The notes below the pieces were generated by a model. The model made no database searches and was not told the origin of the DNA. It was given only the letters and a program-made list of their open reading frames with translations. Both the position numbers and the translations under genes were made by a program. From positions 124,001-188,000 of the forward strand of contig MLDA01000002.1 in NCBI GenBank assembly GCA_023896275.1: DNA of 64,000 bases, written 5' to 3'. The stretch is from Kocuria rosea subsp. polaris (GTDB taxonomy: Bacteria > Actinomycetota > Actinomycetes > Actinomycetales > Micrococcaceae). Shown here piece by piece: positions 30,651 through 38,966 of this stretch. Position 1 is the stretch's first letter. Each line of letters opens with the position of its first letter.

Positions 30651-31607
30651 TCAGTCGGTCGACGCGTTGAGATCGGCGAGGGCCAGCAGCGCGCGCTCCG
30701 GGTGCTCTGCGATCCGGTTGAGGACGTAGAGCCACCACTGTGGACCGTAGACGACGTACTCCCGTGTGGCGTAGCCCTCGGCGTTCAGCGTGTCCAGCAG
30801 GCCGTTTCCGAGTCCCTGGAGCATCTCGAACTCGACGTGTGCCCCGCGCAGGTCCTCGCCGAGTTCGGACGTCAAGGCGTGCACGAGTTGCGGATCATGG
30901 GTTGCGAGATTGACGCGATGACCGGCCCTGACCAGGGTGGTGGCCATCGACAGGTAGGCCGCTGTCATCGGCTCGGAGTCGCGGGGATAGGCGACGGCCT
31001 CCGGTTCGAGGAACGCGCCTTTGACCACACGAACGGGACCCGGCAACTCCAGGCAACGGGCAAGATCCTCCGGAGTGCGGTGCAACCGCGCCTGCAAGGT
31101 GATTCCCGTTTCCGGGAAGTTCGAGGCGACCCGCTCATAGATATCCAGAACCAGATCGGTTCGGTCCGAACCTTCCGCGGAGATCATGACGGACGTACCG
31201 GCCTCGCGCGCGGCCTGGGCGATGGAGGTGACGTTCGCCAGACCCAAGTCAGGCGAGACCACGGATCCGATGTGGGAGAGGTCGAAGGAGAGGGTGGCGG
31301 GCTCATCGGCCGCTCCAAGCAGTCGGGCCAGACTGACGAATTCCTGTGTTTCCCGAGCGGCGATTTCCGCGTCGCGCACGGATTCACCGACGCACTCGAT
31401 GCTGCCGCGGTGACCCCGGGCGGCGTTGGCAGTCACGAGGGCCAGGGCGCCGTCGATCGTCTCCCCGGCCGTGTAGCGGCGGGCGATGCGCCGTGCCAGA
31501 GACGCCTGGCCGTGATCGGCCATGACGCGGGCCTTGAGTTCCTCGTCGAGGGCCCAGGCGCGTAGCGTGTCGGCGGCGCGGGCCACTGTTTTTTCGTCGA
31601 TCAGCAT
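30651..31607 (-). CDS. Proline dehydrogenase (monofunctional)
   Basis: FAD enzyme oxidising proline to pyrroline-5-carboxylate at the membrane face. 318 residues, a TIM-barrel of the short bacterial PRODH type. Conserved stretches: VRVVKGAFLEPEAVAYP (R-x-x-K-G), NLATHDPQLV, EFEMLQGLGNGLLD and the substrate-contacting YVVYGPQWWLYVLNRIAEHPER with paired Arg-x-x-E-x-x-x-R. No P5C dehydrogenase is adjacent. TAGCAT then CAAGGA then ATG: the six bases carry both leaderless spacing and an AAGGA, so either initiation mode is possible. Downstream GNAT follows after 31 bases. Confidence 0.9.
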   Translation of the reverse strand: MLIDEKTVARAADTLRAWALDEELKARVMADHGQASLARRIARRYTAGETIDGALALVTANAARGHRGSIECVGESVRDAEIAARETQEFVSLARLLGAADEPATLSFDLSHIGSVVSPDLGLANVTSIAQAAREAGTSVMISAEGSDRTDLVLDIYERVASNFPETGITLQARLHRTPEDLARCLELPGPVRVVKGAFLEPEAVAYPRDSEPMTAAYLSMATTLVRAGHRVNLATHDPQLVHALTSELGEDLRGAHVEFEMLQGLGNGLLDTLNAEGYATREYVVYGPQWWLYVLNRIAEHPERALLALADLNASTD

Positions 31608-31663
31608 TCCTTGATGCTACTGCGGGAGAACTGCCTCGCTGCCGAACCGGGCCTGAGGCAACG

Positions 31664-31697
31664 AAAAGCCCCGCAGATCAAGGGATCTACGGGGCTG
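31664..31697. repeat. 34-bp direct repeat, distal copy (candidate att site)
   Basis: Identical over 34 bases to 34890-34923, in the same orientation, and itself a hairpin with a T-tail on the minus strand. The other copy is the terminator of tRNA-Ser(CGA). The two copies bracket 3.2 kb of mobile-element debris, as expected for the two ends of an integrated element. Removing one copy and the interval would place the tRNA terminator directly upstream of the proline dehydrogenase gene. Confidence 0.75.
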
Positions 31698-32327
31698 GGT
31701 TGCCGGACCAGATCTGCTTCCGGGAGCTCGCCGTTGACGTAGTCCAGGGGTGAGGCGAACCGGGCGTGAACGGCGTGGTGCTGGTCATGCGCCGTGTGCA
31801 GTACTGCGTTGGAGGACAGCCGCGTGCTCTTCGGCGCCGCCAACAGCAGACCCGGGGACGCACCGGTCTTGCCATTGCGCTGGAACGGGCCGCAGCAGAG
31901 CATATTCACCGGTGGAATCAAGCACCCCTACGGATAGAGGCGTGAACGTTTGCTGAAGTGGATCTAGCGGTGTGGCAACACATTAATGTCCATGAGCCCT
32001 GATTCGTTACACCATTCCGCGTGCTCCACATCTGATATGTAGGTTATTCCTGTCAAGAGGCAGAGCTGAGCGGTCCGCGACTGGTTGTCGTGGACCGCTC
32101 TTCTTTGTTCCCGTCAGCCTGTGGTGGCCGGGGCCGGCGCGTCGTGTTCGACGGCGTTGTCAGACTGATATGCGCGGGTTGGTTACCGCAGGACGAGGTG
32201 TTCGGCTGGAGGGTGACCGCTGGTCTAGGTACCGGGCGTGGCCAGCACTGCTGGCTGCTCATAGATGTATCGCGGGTTTCCTCCACGCTGCCGGGACCGA
32301 TCGGTCATCAGTGCCGACGGGAAGTCT
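31698..32327. other. Non-coding or decayed left part of the integrative element
   Basis: No convincing gene. A minus-strand frame (31601-31921) reads through the repeat and contains LLLAAPKSTRLSSNAVLHTAHDQHHAV, which I cannot place in a family and regard as a possible remnant. A + strand terminator is at 32068-32108. The right-hand part, roughly 32100-32327, is probably the 3' non-coding end of the IS110 element. Confidence 0.5.
32068..32108 (+). terminator. Orphan intrinsic terminator
   Basis: GAGCGGTCC (32068-32076) pairs perfectly with GGACCGCTC (32092-32100), loop 15 bases, followed by TTCTTTGT. A classical Rho-independent terminator for + strand transcription, but no + strand gene is recognisable upstream; it may be left over from a lost cargo gene. 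Confidence 0.6.
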
Positions 32328-33431
32328 CTACTCAACCGGCCATGGGTGCTCCTGTTGCACGGGTGCGGCCAGGGACCAGCACCAACCGGCGAGCTCGCGG
32401 GCCACGGCCACGTTCGCGATCACGCGTCGTTTCCGGCGGGCCTCGAACTTCTCCCACTGCCGGTGCAGTCGGTGGTTGCCCTGGTGTCCGCGGACGCGGG
32501 AGACTTCGTCGGCACGGTCCTAGCGGGCCTGCATCTCTCGCGAGGGCTGGTATCTGCGCCGGTGGTGCCAGGCGGCTTCGACCAGGAGCCGGCGGGCGTG
32601 GGTGTTCCCCGTTTTGGTGATCGGGCCCTGGGCCCGCGTCGCGCCGGAGGAATGTTCCGACGGTGCCAGGCCGAGGTAGGCGCCGATGGTCTTTCCAGTG
32701 AATCGGGTCCAGTCTCCGACCTCGACGGTGAGACCAAACGCGGTCAACACGCTGATCCCGCGCAGACACATCAGTGCGTGCACGATCTCCGCGTACGGTT
32801 CCGATTCCGCCAGCACCGTGATCCGGCGGTCGAGTCCGTCGCGGCGAGCGAGCGTGAGCTCGACCGTTTCCAAGCAGGAGTCGTACGTTGCTTGCAGGAC
32901 CGGGTCCTCGAAGCGTTGTCGATGCAGCCATGCGTGGTGGGCGTTCGTCCAGGTCCGTCCGCCCGAGTACACGATGCCGTGGCGCAGCAGCAGTTTCGAG
33001 AGCCGGTGCCGGGCCCGCATCAGATCTGCCCGGACGTCTTCACGGGCGCGGACCAGGTCCCGGGCCGCTTCGCGGCGGGTTCCCGGTACTGTCACCGGCG
33101 TGATCTGGTCCAGCAGGTTCAGCCGGGCGAGGTGCTCGGCGTCGCGGGCGTCGGTCTTCACTCGGTCCCCGGGTGGGCGCTGGAGCTTCGACGGAGCGGC
33201 GACCACGCATGTGAAGCCGGCAGCTTCCAGGGCCCGGGCGAGTCCGAACCCGGTCGGGCCGGCCTCGTAGACGACGCGCACCGGTGGTCCCAGTCCCTTG
33301 ACCCAGTCCACGACCCCGGTGTTGTTCCCTGGTAGTCGCTGTCGGAGGATCTCGCCGGTGCGCTGATCGATCGCGCAGCCGACGATGCTACGGGCATGGA
33401 CATCCAATCCGACGTAGGTACGCTGGTTCAT
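32328..33431 (-). pseudogene. IS110-family transposase interrupted by an in-frame amber codon
   Basis: IS110 recombinases combine a RuvC-like DEDD domain with a C-terminal serine domain. Here GLDVH supplies the first Asp, YEAGPTGFGLARAL the Glu, and KTDARDAEHLARL the last two Asp; the transposase-20-type part reads IGAYLGLAPSEHSSGATRAQGPITKTGN, with the Ser-rich site. Translation from ATG 33431 (GGAGG seven bases upstream) runs 303 codons to TAG at 32520-32522, then continues in frame for 63 codons (HRLHRQWEKFEARRKR... VAVARELAGWCWSLA), the normal IS110 C-terminus, to TAG 32328. So one nonsense mutation, probably TGG to TAG, removed the last sixth. Both catalytic motifs remain upstream of the stop; activity is uncertain. 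Confidence 0.9.
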
Positions 33432-33542
33432 GACTGGAACCTCCAGACGTTCAAATGTGGCTCTACCAGTCCACACCCGCCACGGCGGGATGGGAACAGG
33501 ACCGGCAACCCACGTGGATGCTTTGAACGCGAGGTTCCAGTC
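33432..33542 (-). ncRNA. Candidate IS110 bridge RNA / structured leader
   Basis: The 111 bases directly upstream of the transposase ATG are enclosed by a perfect 12-bp inverted repeat (33432-33443 with 33531-33542); a second helix CGTTCAAA/TTTGAACG stacks just inside it, and a CCCGC/GCGGG hairpin lies in the middle. The transposase ribosome binding site is inside the 3' arm. IS110-group elements encode a bridge RNA in exactly this position, upstream of the recombinase; assignment here rests on position and structure only, with no guide loops verified. Confidence 0.45.
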
Positions 33543-33620
33543 CTACGTGCAGGACCGGCCCCACTTCATATCGTCTAGACGCCCCTACGATTCGCCTTGC
33601 TTGCCACGTAGGGTCACCCC

Positions 33621-33971
33621 ATGGGACTCAAAGATTGGGTGAAGGATGCCCCCGTTGCGATGTTCGACAAGGTGGTCTTGCGTAAAGATAGGGTGCAAAT
33701 GCTGTCAGGGGCCGATAAGGGCAGCTACCCCCTCCAAGGAGTGGAGGCCACTGTTGATACAGGAGAGGCCCTATCGAAGCGGGTGACTCTGACCCGGCTA
33801 GTGGCTACCGGGGCGTTTGCTCTGGCTTGGCGCAAGAAGCAAGGCGGGGAGTCCTTTTTGGCGATAGAGGGGCCAGACTTTGCCTGGATGGTACTCGTCA
33901 AGCGGGGCCAGTATGCCAAGGCGAAGACATTCGCGGCCAAAGTCAACGAAGCAGCGAGGCTAGCTGCCTAG
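33621..33971 (+). CDS. Small hypothetical protein (116 aa) inside the element
   Basis: No named family. It has an N-terminal DWVKDAPVAMFDKVVLRKDRVQM, then YPLQGVEATVDT and LVATGAFALAWRKKQGGESFLAIEGPDFAWMVLV, a pattern of short beta strands plus a C-terminal helix AKTFAAKVNEAARLA that resembles small PH-like proteins common in actinobacteria. Codon use is noticeably less G/C-biased than the core genes, fitting acquired DNA. The start is leaderless in appearance: TAGGGT, CACCCC, ATG. It looks intact and may be the only functional cargo of the element. Confidence 0.7.
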   Translation: MGLKDWVKDAPVAMFDKVVLRKDRVQMLSGADKGSYPLQGVEATVDTGEALSKRVTLTRLVATGAFALAWRKKQGGESFLAIEGPDFAWMVLVKRGQYAKAKTFAAKVNEAARLAA

Positions 33972-34379
33972 AACTTCACTGTCGAGTACTCGGCCCGATA
34001 GTCGACCTCGCAACCGGAGAGCAACTCCCGCTCATGATGACGAGGCGTGAATAGCGGCAGCAAGACGCCGAAGGCTACGCGAGCGTGAGGCCTCGGAATG
34101 AAGCTGCCGACACACGCCAACGACAGGAGGGTGACCTGTGCGTTTGAGTGCTGGTCCGCGTCGGTTCTCCTTGTGCTCGTCCGCGGGAGCGTGTTTGTAC
34201 TGGCGGATACCGAAGCCAGCGTGTTGGCCCCCGTCTCGACTGGTGCAAGATCGCGGTCCGGCTCGGCATCTTCGAGGTTCGGTGCTTCGATGGTCGCGCC
34301 AACCTTCCAGAATCCTCGCCAGCGTCCGCCGCGTCTGCTCGGCGTTATCCGCGTATTCCAGATGCAGCATCGACGTTGA
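33972..34379. other. Decayed sequence without recognisable genes
   Basis: Several open frames cross this stretch on both strands but none has a ribosome binding site, sensible codon use or a recognisable domain. Probably degraded element DNA between the small hypothetical gene and the integrase remnant. Confidence 0.5.
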
Positions 34380-34834
34380 TGCTGAGGTCGATGAGCGCAC
34401 CCTCGAGGGCATTGGCATAGACGGGCGGCCCGCCGGAGGAGATGCAGCGTGCCGAGGAGAGTGCCCCATGTCCCGCAGGGGGTGAGTTAGTTTGCCCGGG
34501 TAGCGCGTTCCCCGGCTCCCACCGAGGCTTGATGACAACCGCAGGAGCACCCAGATAACCGTGCAGTCGACAGATTGCTATCGTCGGCGAGCGCGGCGCG
34601 GATGGCGTCGTCGAGTCCGAGCCTTCGAATTCTTCCGGCCCTTGCTTCGTTGGCCAGCTTGAAGCTGCTCCCGTTCGTGTCGAGGAAGTCCTTCGGCTCT
34701 ACAGCCTTTCTCTCGTCGCGGTAGCCGCGCGACTGCTGACCATCCATGGGCCACGCCGTTCGACTGTGTAGGTAGTAGGTACGGCCGCCGTCGGCGCGGT
34801 CTCGAACTCGGATACTGGCCCTTGGGCTCCCCAA
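34380..34834 (-). pseudogene. Remnant of a tyrosine-recombinase integrase
   Basis: Broken gene next to the tRNA. A minus-strand frame starting at TTG 34834 reads RASIRVRDRADGGRTYYLHSRT then QQSRGYRDERKAVEPKDFLDTNGSSF, the pattern of the N-terminal arm-binding domain of actinophage integrases. It runs to a stop at 34487. Immediately downstream, in other frames, LRDMGHSPRHAA (34443-34478) and ANALEGALIDL (about 34384-34413) resemble the box II GHSS region and C-terminal end. The central catalytic Arg/His section is not found, so there has been a deletion plus frameshifts. Identification is by motif memory and is tentative. Confidence 0.45.
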
Positions 34835-34889
34835 TCATCTGGCCAACAAATGTGGGGTTCTCGCCAACATGGCTGGTGGACGGCAAAGA

Positions 34890-34923
34890 AAAAGCCCCGC
34901 AGATCAAGGGATCTACGGGGCTG
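34890..34923 (-). terminator. tRNA-Ser terminator and second 34-bp repeat (candidate att site)
   Basis: On the minus strand this is a hairpin (AGCCCCGTAGATC pairing with GATCTGCGGGGCT) followed by TTTTTC, starting four bases after the tRNA-Ser 3' end. The same 34 bases occur at 31664-31697. It serves both as tRNA terminator and, by inference, as the attachment sequence. Confidence 0.8.
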
Positions 34924-34926
34924 CTC

Positions 34927-35017
34927 TGGCGGTGACGGTGGGATTTGAACCCACGGTACGGGGTTACCGTACACAACATTTCGAGTGTTGCACCTTCGGC
35001 CGCTCGGACACGTCACC
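34927..35017 (-). tRNA. tRNA-Ser (anticodon CGA)
   Basis: 91 bases including an encoded CCA end. Acceptor GGTGACG pairs with CGTCACC; the anticodon loop reads CTCGAAA, giving CGA for UCG codons. A long variable arm (GTACGGTAACCCCGTAC) confirms a class II serine tRNA; T loop GGTTCAAATCC is standard. It borders the integrative-element remnant. Confidence 0.97.
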
Positions 35018-35097
35018 AGACATGGATTCGTTTGCACGAAACCAGACTGGACCACTGTACCGGAGTCGACGCGGCACGCTCAAATCGGCCCGGGCCC

Positions 35098-35589
<492 letters not shown>

Positions 35590-35627
35590 CTAGTCCACCC
35601 GGTTCGCGCGGCTGGTAGTTTTGAGGC

Positions 35628-36266
35628 ATGCGAGTACAGGTTGTGGACCATCCGTTGGTCGCCCATAAGGTTTCCGTCCTGCGTGACAAGAACACCAGTT
35701 CGCCGGTGTTCCGGCAGCTCACCGACGAGCTGGTGACGCTGCTGGCGTACGAGGCCACGGGCGAGGTGAAGACGGTCGAGGTCCAGGTCGAGACGCCCGT
35801 CGCCACGACCACCGGCACCGCTTTCGCCAAGCCCACGCCGCTCGTCGTACCGATCCTGCGCGCCGGCCTCGGCATGCTCGAGGGCATGACCCGCCTGGTC
35901 CCGACAGCCGAGGTCGGATTCCTCGGCATGGCGCGGGACGAGGAAACGCTCAACATCGTCACCTACGCCGAACGCCTTCCGGATGACCTCACCGGGCGCC
36001 AGGTCTTCCTGCTCGACCCGATGCTCGCGACCGGCGGCACGCTCGTCGAGGCCATCAAGTTCCTCTTCGCCCGCGGAGCCGAGTCCGTGACCTGCATCTG
36101 CCTCATCGCCGCCCCCGAAGGCATCGCGCGGCTCGAGGAGACGCACGGCGACGACGACCGCATCCGACTGGTGCTCGCGGCCCTCGACGAGAAGCTCGAC
36201 GAGAACGCCTACATCGTTCCCGGCCTCGGCGACGCCGGCGATCGCCTGTACGGCCTGGCGCAGTAA
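35628..36266 (+). CDS. upp: Uracil phosphoribosyltransferase
   Basis: Salvage of uracil with PRPP to UMP. 212 residues, normal length. The PRPP loop is [12 protein letters not shown] near residue 131, with the uracil-binding end [18 protein letters not shown] and the flexible-loop [10 protein letters not shown]. Start ATG 35628 shows TAGTTT six bases upstream and a GAGG too close to serve as Shine-Dalgarno. Adjacent to tadA, an arrangement seen in other Micrococcales as far as I know. Confidence 0.97.
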   Translation: MRVQVVDHPLVAHKVSVLRDKNTSSPVFRQLTDELVTLLAYEATGEVKTVEVQVETPVATTTGTAFAKPTPLVVPILRAGLGMLEGMTRLVPTAEVGFLGMARDEETLNIVTYAERLPDDLTGRQVFLLDPMLATGGTLVEAIKFLFARGAESVTCICLIAAPEGIARLEETHGDDDRIRLVLAALDEKLDENAYIVPGLGDAGDRLYGLAQ

Positions 36267-36283
36267 CTCTCAGCCCGTAGTTC

Positions 36284-37750
36284 TCAGGCTGCGCGCGGCA
36301 GCTGGACCTCGAACGTCGTGCGGCCCGGCCGGCCGTCTTCGCGGCACCGGCTCTTCACATCGATCAATCCGCCGTGCGCCTCCACGATCGCCTTGACGAT
36401 CGGCAGACCTAGCCCGGTCGTGCCGTCCGAGCCCGACCGGGCCGCGTCCGCGCGCGTGAAGCGCTCGAAGACATGCGGCAGGAAGTCCTCGGTGATGCCG
36501 TCGCCGTCGTCGCTCACCGTCAGGGTCAGCGGCCCGTCGCCGCGGACCGCGAGCCGCACCGTCACCCGTGTGCCCTCTGGGGTGTGCTTGCGGGCGTTGG
36601 CGAGCAGATTCGACACGACCTGCCGCAGCTGGACCTCGTCACCGAGCGTCTCGACGGCCTCGGCCGGGACGTCCAGCTCCCAGATGTGGCTCGGCGCGGT
36701 CATCTGGAAGTCCGCCGCCTCCTCCACCACCAGGCGCGAGAGGTCGACGACGGCGGCGCCGCCCGGGCTGCTCGCCGCAGCGGAGGCGTCGTCGTGCCGC
36801 GCCTTCCGCTCGTCGAGGCGAGCCAGCAACAGCAGGTCGTCGACGAGCCGGCCCATGCGCCGGCTCTGGTCGAGCACGCGGCTCATGGCGGTGCGCCCGT
36901 CGTCGCTGAGGTGTTCGGTGGCGTTGACGAGCTCCGAGTAGCCGCGCACCGCCGCGAGCGGGGTGCGCAGTTCGTGCGATGCGTCGCCGACGAACCGGCG
37001 CAGCTTCTCCTCCGACGCCTGCCGTGCCTCCAGAGCACTGGTGACGTTGTCCAGCAGGCCGTTGAGCGCGTGCCCGACGTTGCCGGCCTCGGTGCCAGGG
37101 ACGGCGTCGTGGGCGGCAACGCGCTCGGCGACCTGTACGCGGCCGGCGTCGAGCTGCTGGGTGGAGACGTGCGTGGCCACCGCTGAGACCCGCTCGAGGG
37201 GCTTGAGGGAGCGGCGGACGATGACGGAGCCGATGAGGGCCGTGGCGGCGAGGCCGGCGAACGAGACGATCACGATCGTCCAGGTCAGCTGGTTGAGCGT
37301 GGCCTGCGTGCGCTCCTCGGGGAGGCCCGTGATGAGCACCGAGTCGTCGAGCCGGGCCGCGGAGACGCGGTAGTCGCCGATGCTGAGCTCGAGCGATTGA
37401 GGCTGGCGGCCGAGGGCCGTGCTCAGCAGGGCCTGTGTGTCCTGCGGGGACAGCAACGAGACGGTGTGGTGCTCGCCCGTCGTCGAGTCCAGGACGCCGC
37501 CGACAGCGAGGCGGTCATCGACCACGAGGAAGCTCAGTGTGCCCGAGGCCTGGCCCGGGGCCGAGAGCGGGTTGTTGTTGCCCGAGCTGCGCTGATGGTC
37601 CTGCGCGCGTTGAGCGGCGTTCGTGACCTCGGCGTCGAGCTGGCTGTACAACTGCGAATGCATGACCGCCTGCGTGATCAGGCCGATGACCAGGCAGATC
37701 AGCGCCAGCATGGCGACGAGCGCCAGCAGCATGCGGGTGCGAAGGCTCAT
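36284..37750 (-). CDS. Sensor histidine kinase, HAMP-HisKA-HATPase
   Basis: 488 residues. Transmembrane helix 1 at about 8-30, an extracytoplasmic domain of about 120 residues, helix 2 at about 157-178, HAMP linker, then HisKA with phospho-accepting H259 in VGDASHELRTPL. The ATPase domain has N box NLLANARKHTPEG, G1 SDDGDGI, F box FERFTRAD and G2 TGLGLPIVKAIVEAHGG. ATG 37750 overlaps the response-regulator stop as ATGA, so the pair is translationally coupled. The signal sensed is unknown. Confidence 0.94.
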   Translation of the reverse strand: MSLRTRMLLALVAMLALICLVIGLITQAVMHSQLYSQLDAEVTNAAQRAQDHQRSSGNNNPLSAPGQASGTLSFLVVDDRLAVGGVLDSTTGEHHTVSLLSPQDTQALLSTALGRQPQSLELSIGDYRVSAARLDDSVLITGLPEERTQATLNQLTWTIVIVSFAGLAATALIGSVIVRRSLKPLERVSAVATHVSTQQLDAGRVQVAERVAAHDAVPGTEAGNVGHALNGLLDNVTSALEARQASEEKLRRFVGDASHELRTPLAAVRGYSELVNATEHLSDDGRTAMSRVLDQSRRMGRLVDDLLLLARLDERKARHDDASAAASSPGGAAVVDLSRLVVEEAADFQMTAPSHIWELDVPAEAVETLGDEVQLRQVVSNLLANARKHTPEGTRVTVRLAVRGDGPLTLTVSDDGDGITEDFLPHVFERFTRADAARSGSDGTTGLGLPIVKAIVEAHGGLIDVKSRCREDGRPGRTTFEVQLPRAA

Positions 37751-38487
37751 GCGGCGGGCTTGAGAACGTATCCCGCCCCACGGACGGTATGGATCATGGG
37801 CTCGCGGCCGGCGTCGATCTTCTTGCGCAGGTAGGAGATGTAGAGCTCGACGATGTTGGCTTGGCCGCCGAAGTCGTACTCCCAGACGTTGGCCAGGATC
37901 TGCCCCTTGCTCATGACGCGGCGTGCGTTCTCCATCAGGAAACGCAGCAGATCGAACTCCGTCGCGGTCAGAGTGATCGATTCGCCGCCGCGCCGTGCCT
38001 CCCGCAAATCGAGGTCCAGCACCAGATCGCCGACGACGATCTCTGCTGCATCCGAGGCGGTCACGCCCGAACGCTCGACCAGGCGGTGCAGGCGCAGGAG
38101 GACCTCTTCCAGGCTGAACGGCTTCGTCACGTAGTCGTCGCCGCCCGAGGCGAGGCCCTCGATCTTGTTCTCCGTCGAGTCCTTGGCCGTGAGGAAAAGG
38201 ACCGGGACGTCCGGGAGGAAGGCACGGACTTTTCCGAGGACCTCGGGGCCGTCGAAGCCCGGCAGCATCCAATCGAGGATCAGCACGTCGGGCGTGAACT
38301 CGCGGGCGGCGGCGACGGCGTCGGGACCGTCGTGCGCGATCCGCGTCTCCCAGCCCATCATCCGCGAGCCCATGCTGACGAGTTCGGCGAGGGATGGCTC
38401 GTCGTCCACGACCAGCGCGCGCACGGGGGAGCCGTCCGGGTGGGTGAGGCGTGGCAGCTGGTGCGGGGCGAAGTTCTCCGGGGTCAT
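37747..38487 (-). CDS. OmpR-family response regulator
   Basis: 246 residues. Receiver domain with acid pair D28/D29 (VVDDEP), phospho-accepting D72 in LILDWMLPGFDG, the Thr of FLTAKD and Lys of VTKPFS; C-terminal winged helix ITLTATEFDLLRFLMENARRVMSKGQILANVW...NIVELYISYLRKKID, ending RGAGYVLKP. It resembles the TrcR/MprA type of actinobacterial regulators. First gene of the two-component operon. CACAGT lies six bases before ATG 38487, with AGAGGT between, so the start may be leaderless. Confidence 0.95.
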   Translation of the reverse strand: MTPENFAPHQLPRLTHPDGSPVRALVVDDEPSLAELVSMGSRMMGWETRIAHDGPDAVAAAREFTPDVLILDWMLPGFDGPEVLGKVRAFLPDVPVLFLTAKDSTENKIEGLASGGDDYVTKPFSLEEVLLRLHRLVERSGVTASDAAEIVVGDLVLDLDLREARRGGESITLTATEFDLLRFLMENARRVMSKGQILANVWEYDFGGQANIVELYISYLRKKIDAGREPMIHTVRGAGYVLKPAA

Positions 38488-38966
38488 ACCTCTACTGTGC
38501 CTCGGCAGTGTGAGCCGAATCTAGGTCTGGCCTGTGCGGAGACTGTGAAAGTATGGAAGTCAGTCGACGCTCTAGCACGTCGGCGTCAAGCATCCCGGCC
38601 GAGAACCCGGAGTATGACACCACCTGCACCAACGTATAAGTATTCGTTAGTACTCATAAAGGTGCGGACGTTTCGAGTGCGTTGAACAGATCTAACAACC
38701 TTGAGTGATTTCTGTGAGCATTTCGACCGACCCGAAGCGAATGATGCGGAAATGTGCCACTAGTGATCCTGGTCACAAAATGCACCACTTGTCTCACATG
38801 ATGGACGGCCCGGGCGAATATTACTTGCGGGTCGGCTTTGCCGCACGTCACACTGGGCAATGTGATCGTTGATCGGTACAGGACTCACCTCGGCTCTTCA
38901 CGCGGACCGAAGTGGACCCTGACCGGCTCGACGCGCCGGCTCACCGCACAGTAATGAGGTTTACAG
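38488..38966. promoter_or_regulatory. Long divergent intergenic region (479 bp)
   Basis: Upstream of both the two-component operon and the receiver-less regulator, and richer in A/T than its surroundings. It holds a CRP-type palindrome (38762-38777), a second inverted repeat TCACA...TGTGA (38848-38865) and AT-rich stretches around 38630-38660 and 38815-38825 that could be promoters. A 68-residue open frame on the minus strand (38654-38860) has no coding features and I do not call it. Confidence 0.55.
38762..38777. promoter_or_regulatory. CRP/GlxR-type binding site upstream of wHTH regulator
   Basis: AGTGATCCTGGTCACA matches TGTGA-N6-TCACA at nine of ten defined positions. It lies about 190 bases before the regulator ATG at 38967. 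A cAMP receptor-type protein is the expected binder. Confidence 0.6.

Noticed and set aside
31601-31921. 106-codon minus-strand frame across the distal 34-bp repeat
   Set aside because: No recognisable domain and it reads through a terminator; treated as debris rather than a gene.
38654-38860. 68-codon minus-strand frame in the long intergenic region
   Set aside because: No ribosome binding site or coding signature, and it covers the CRP-type site.
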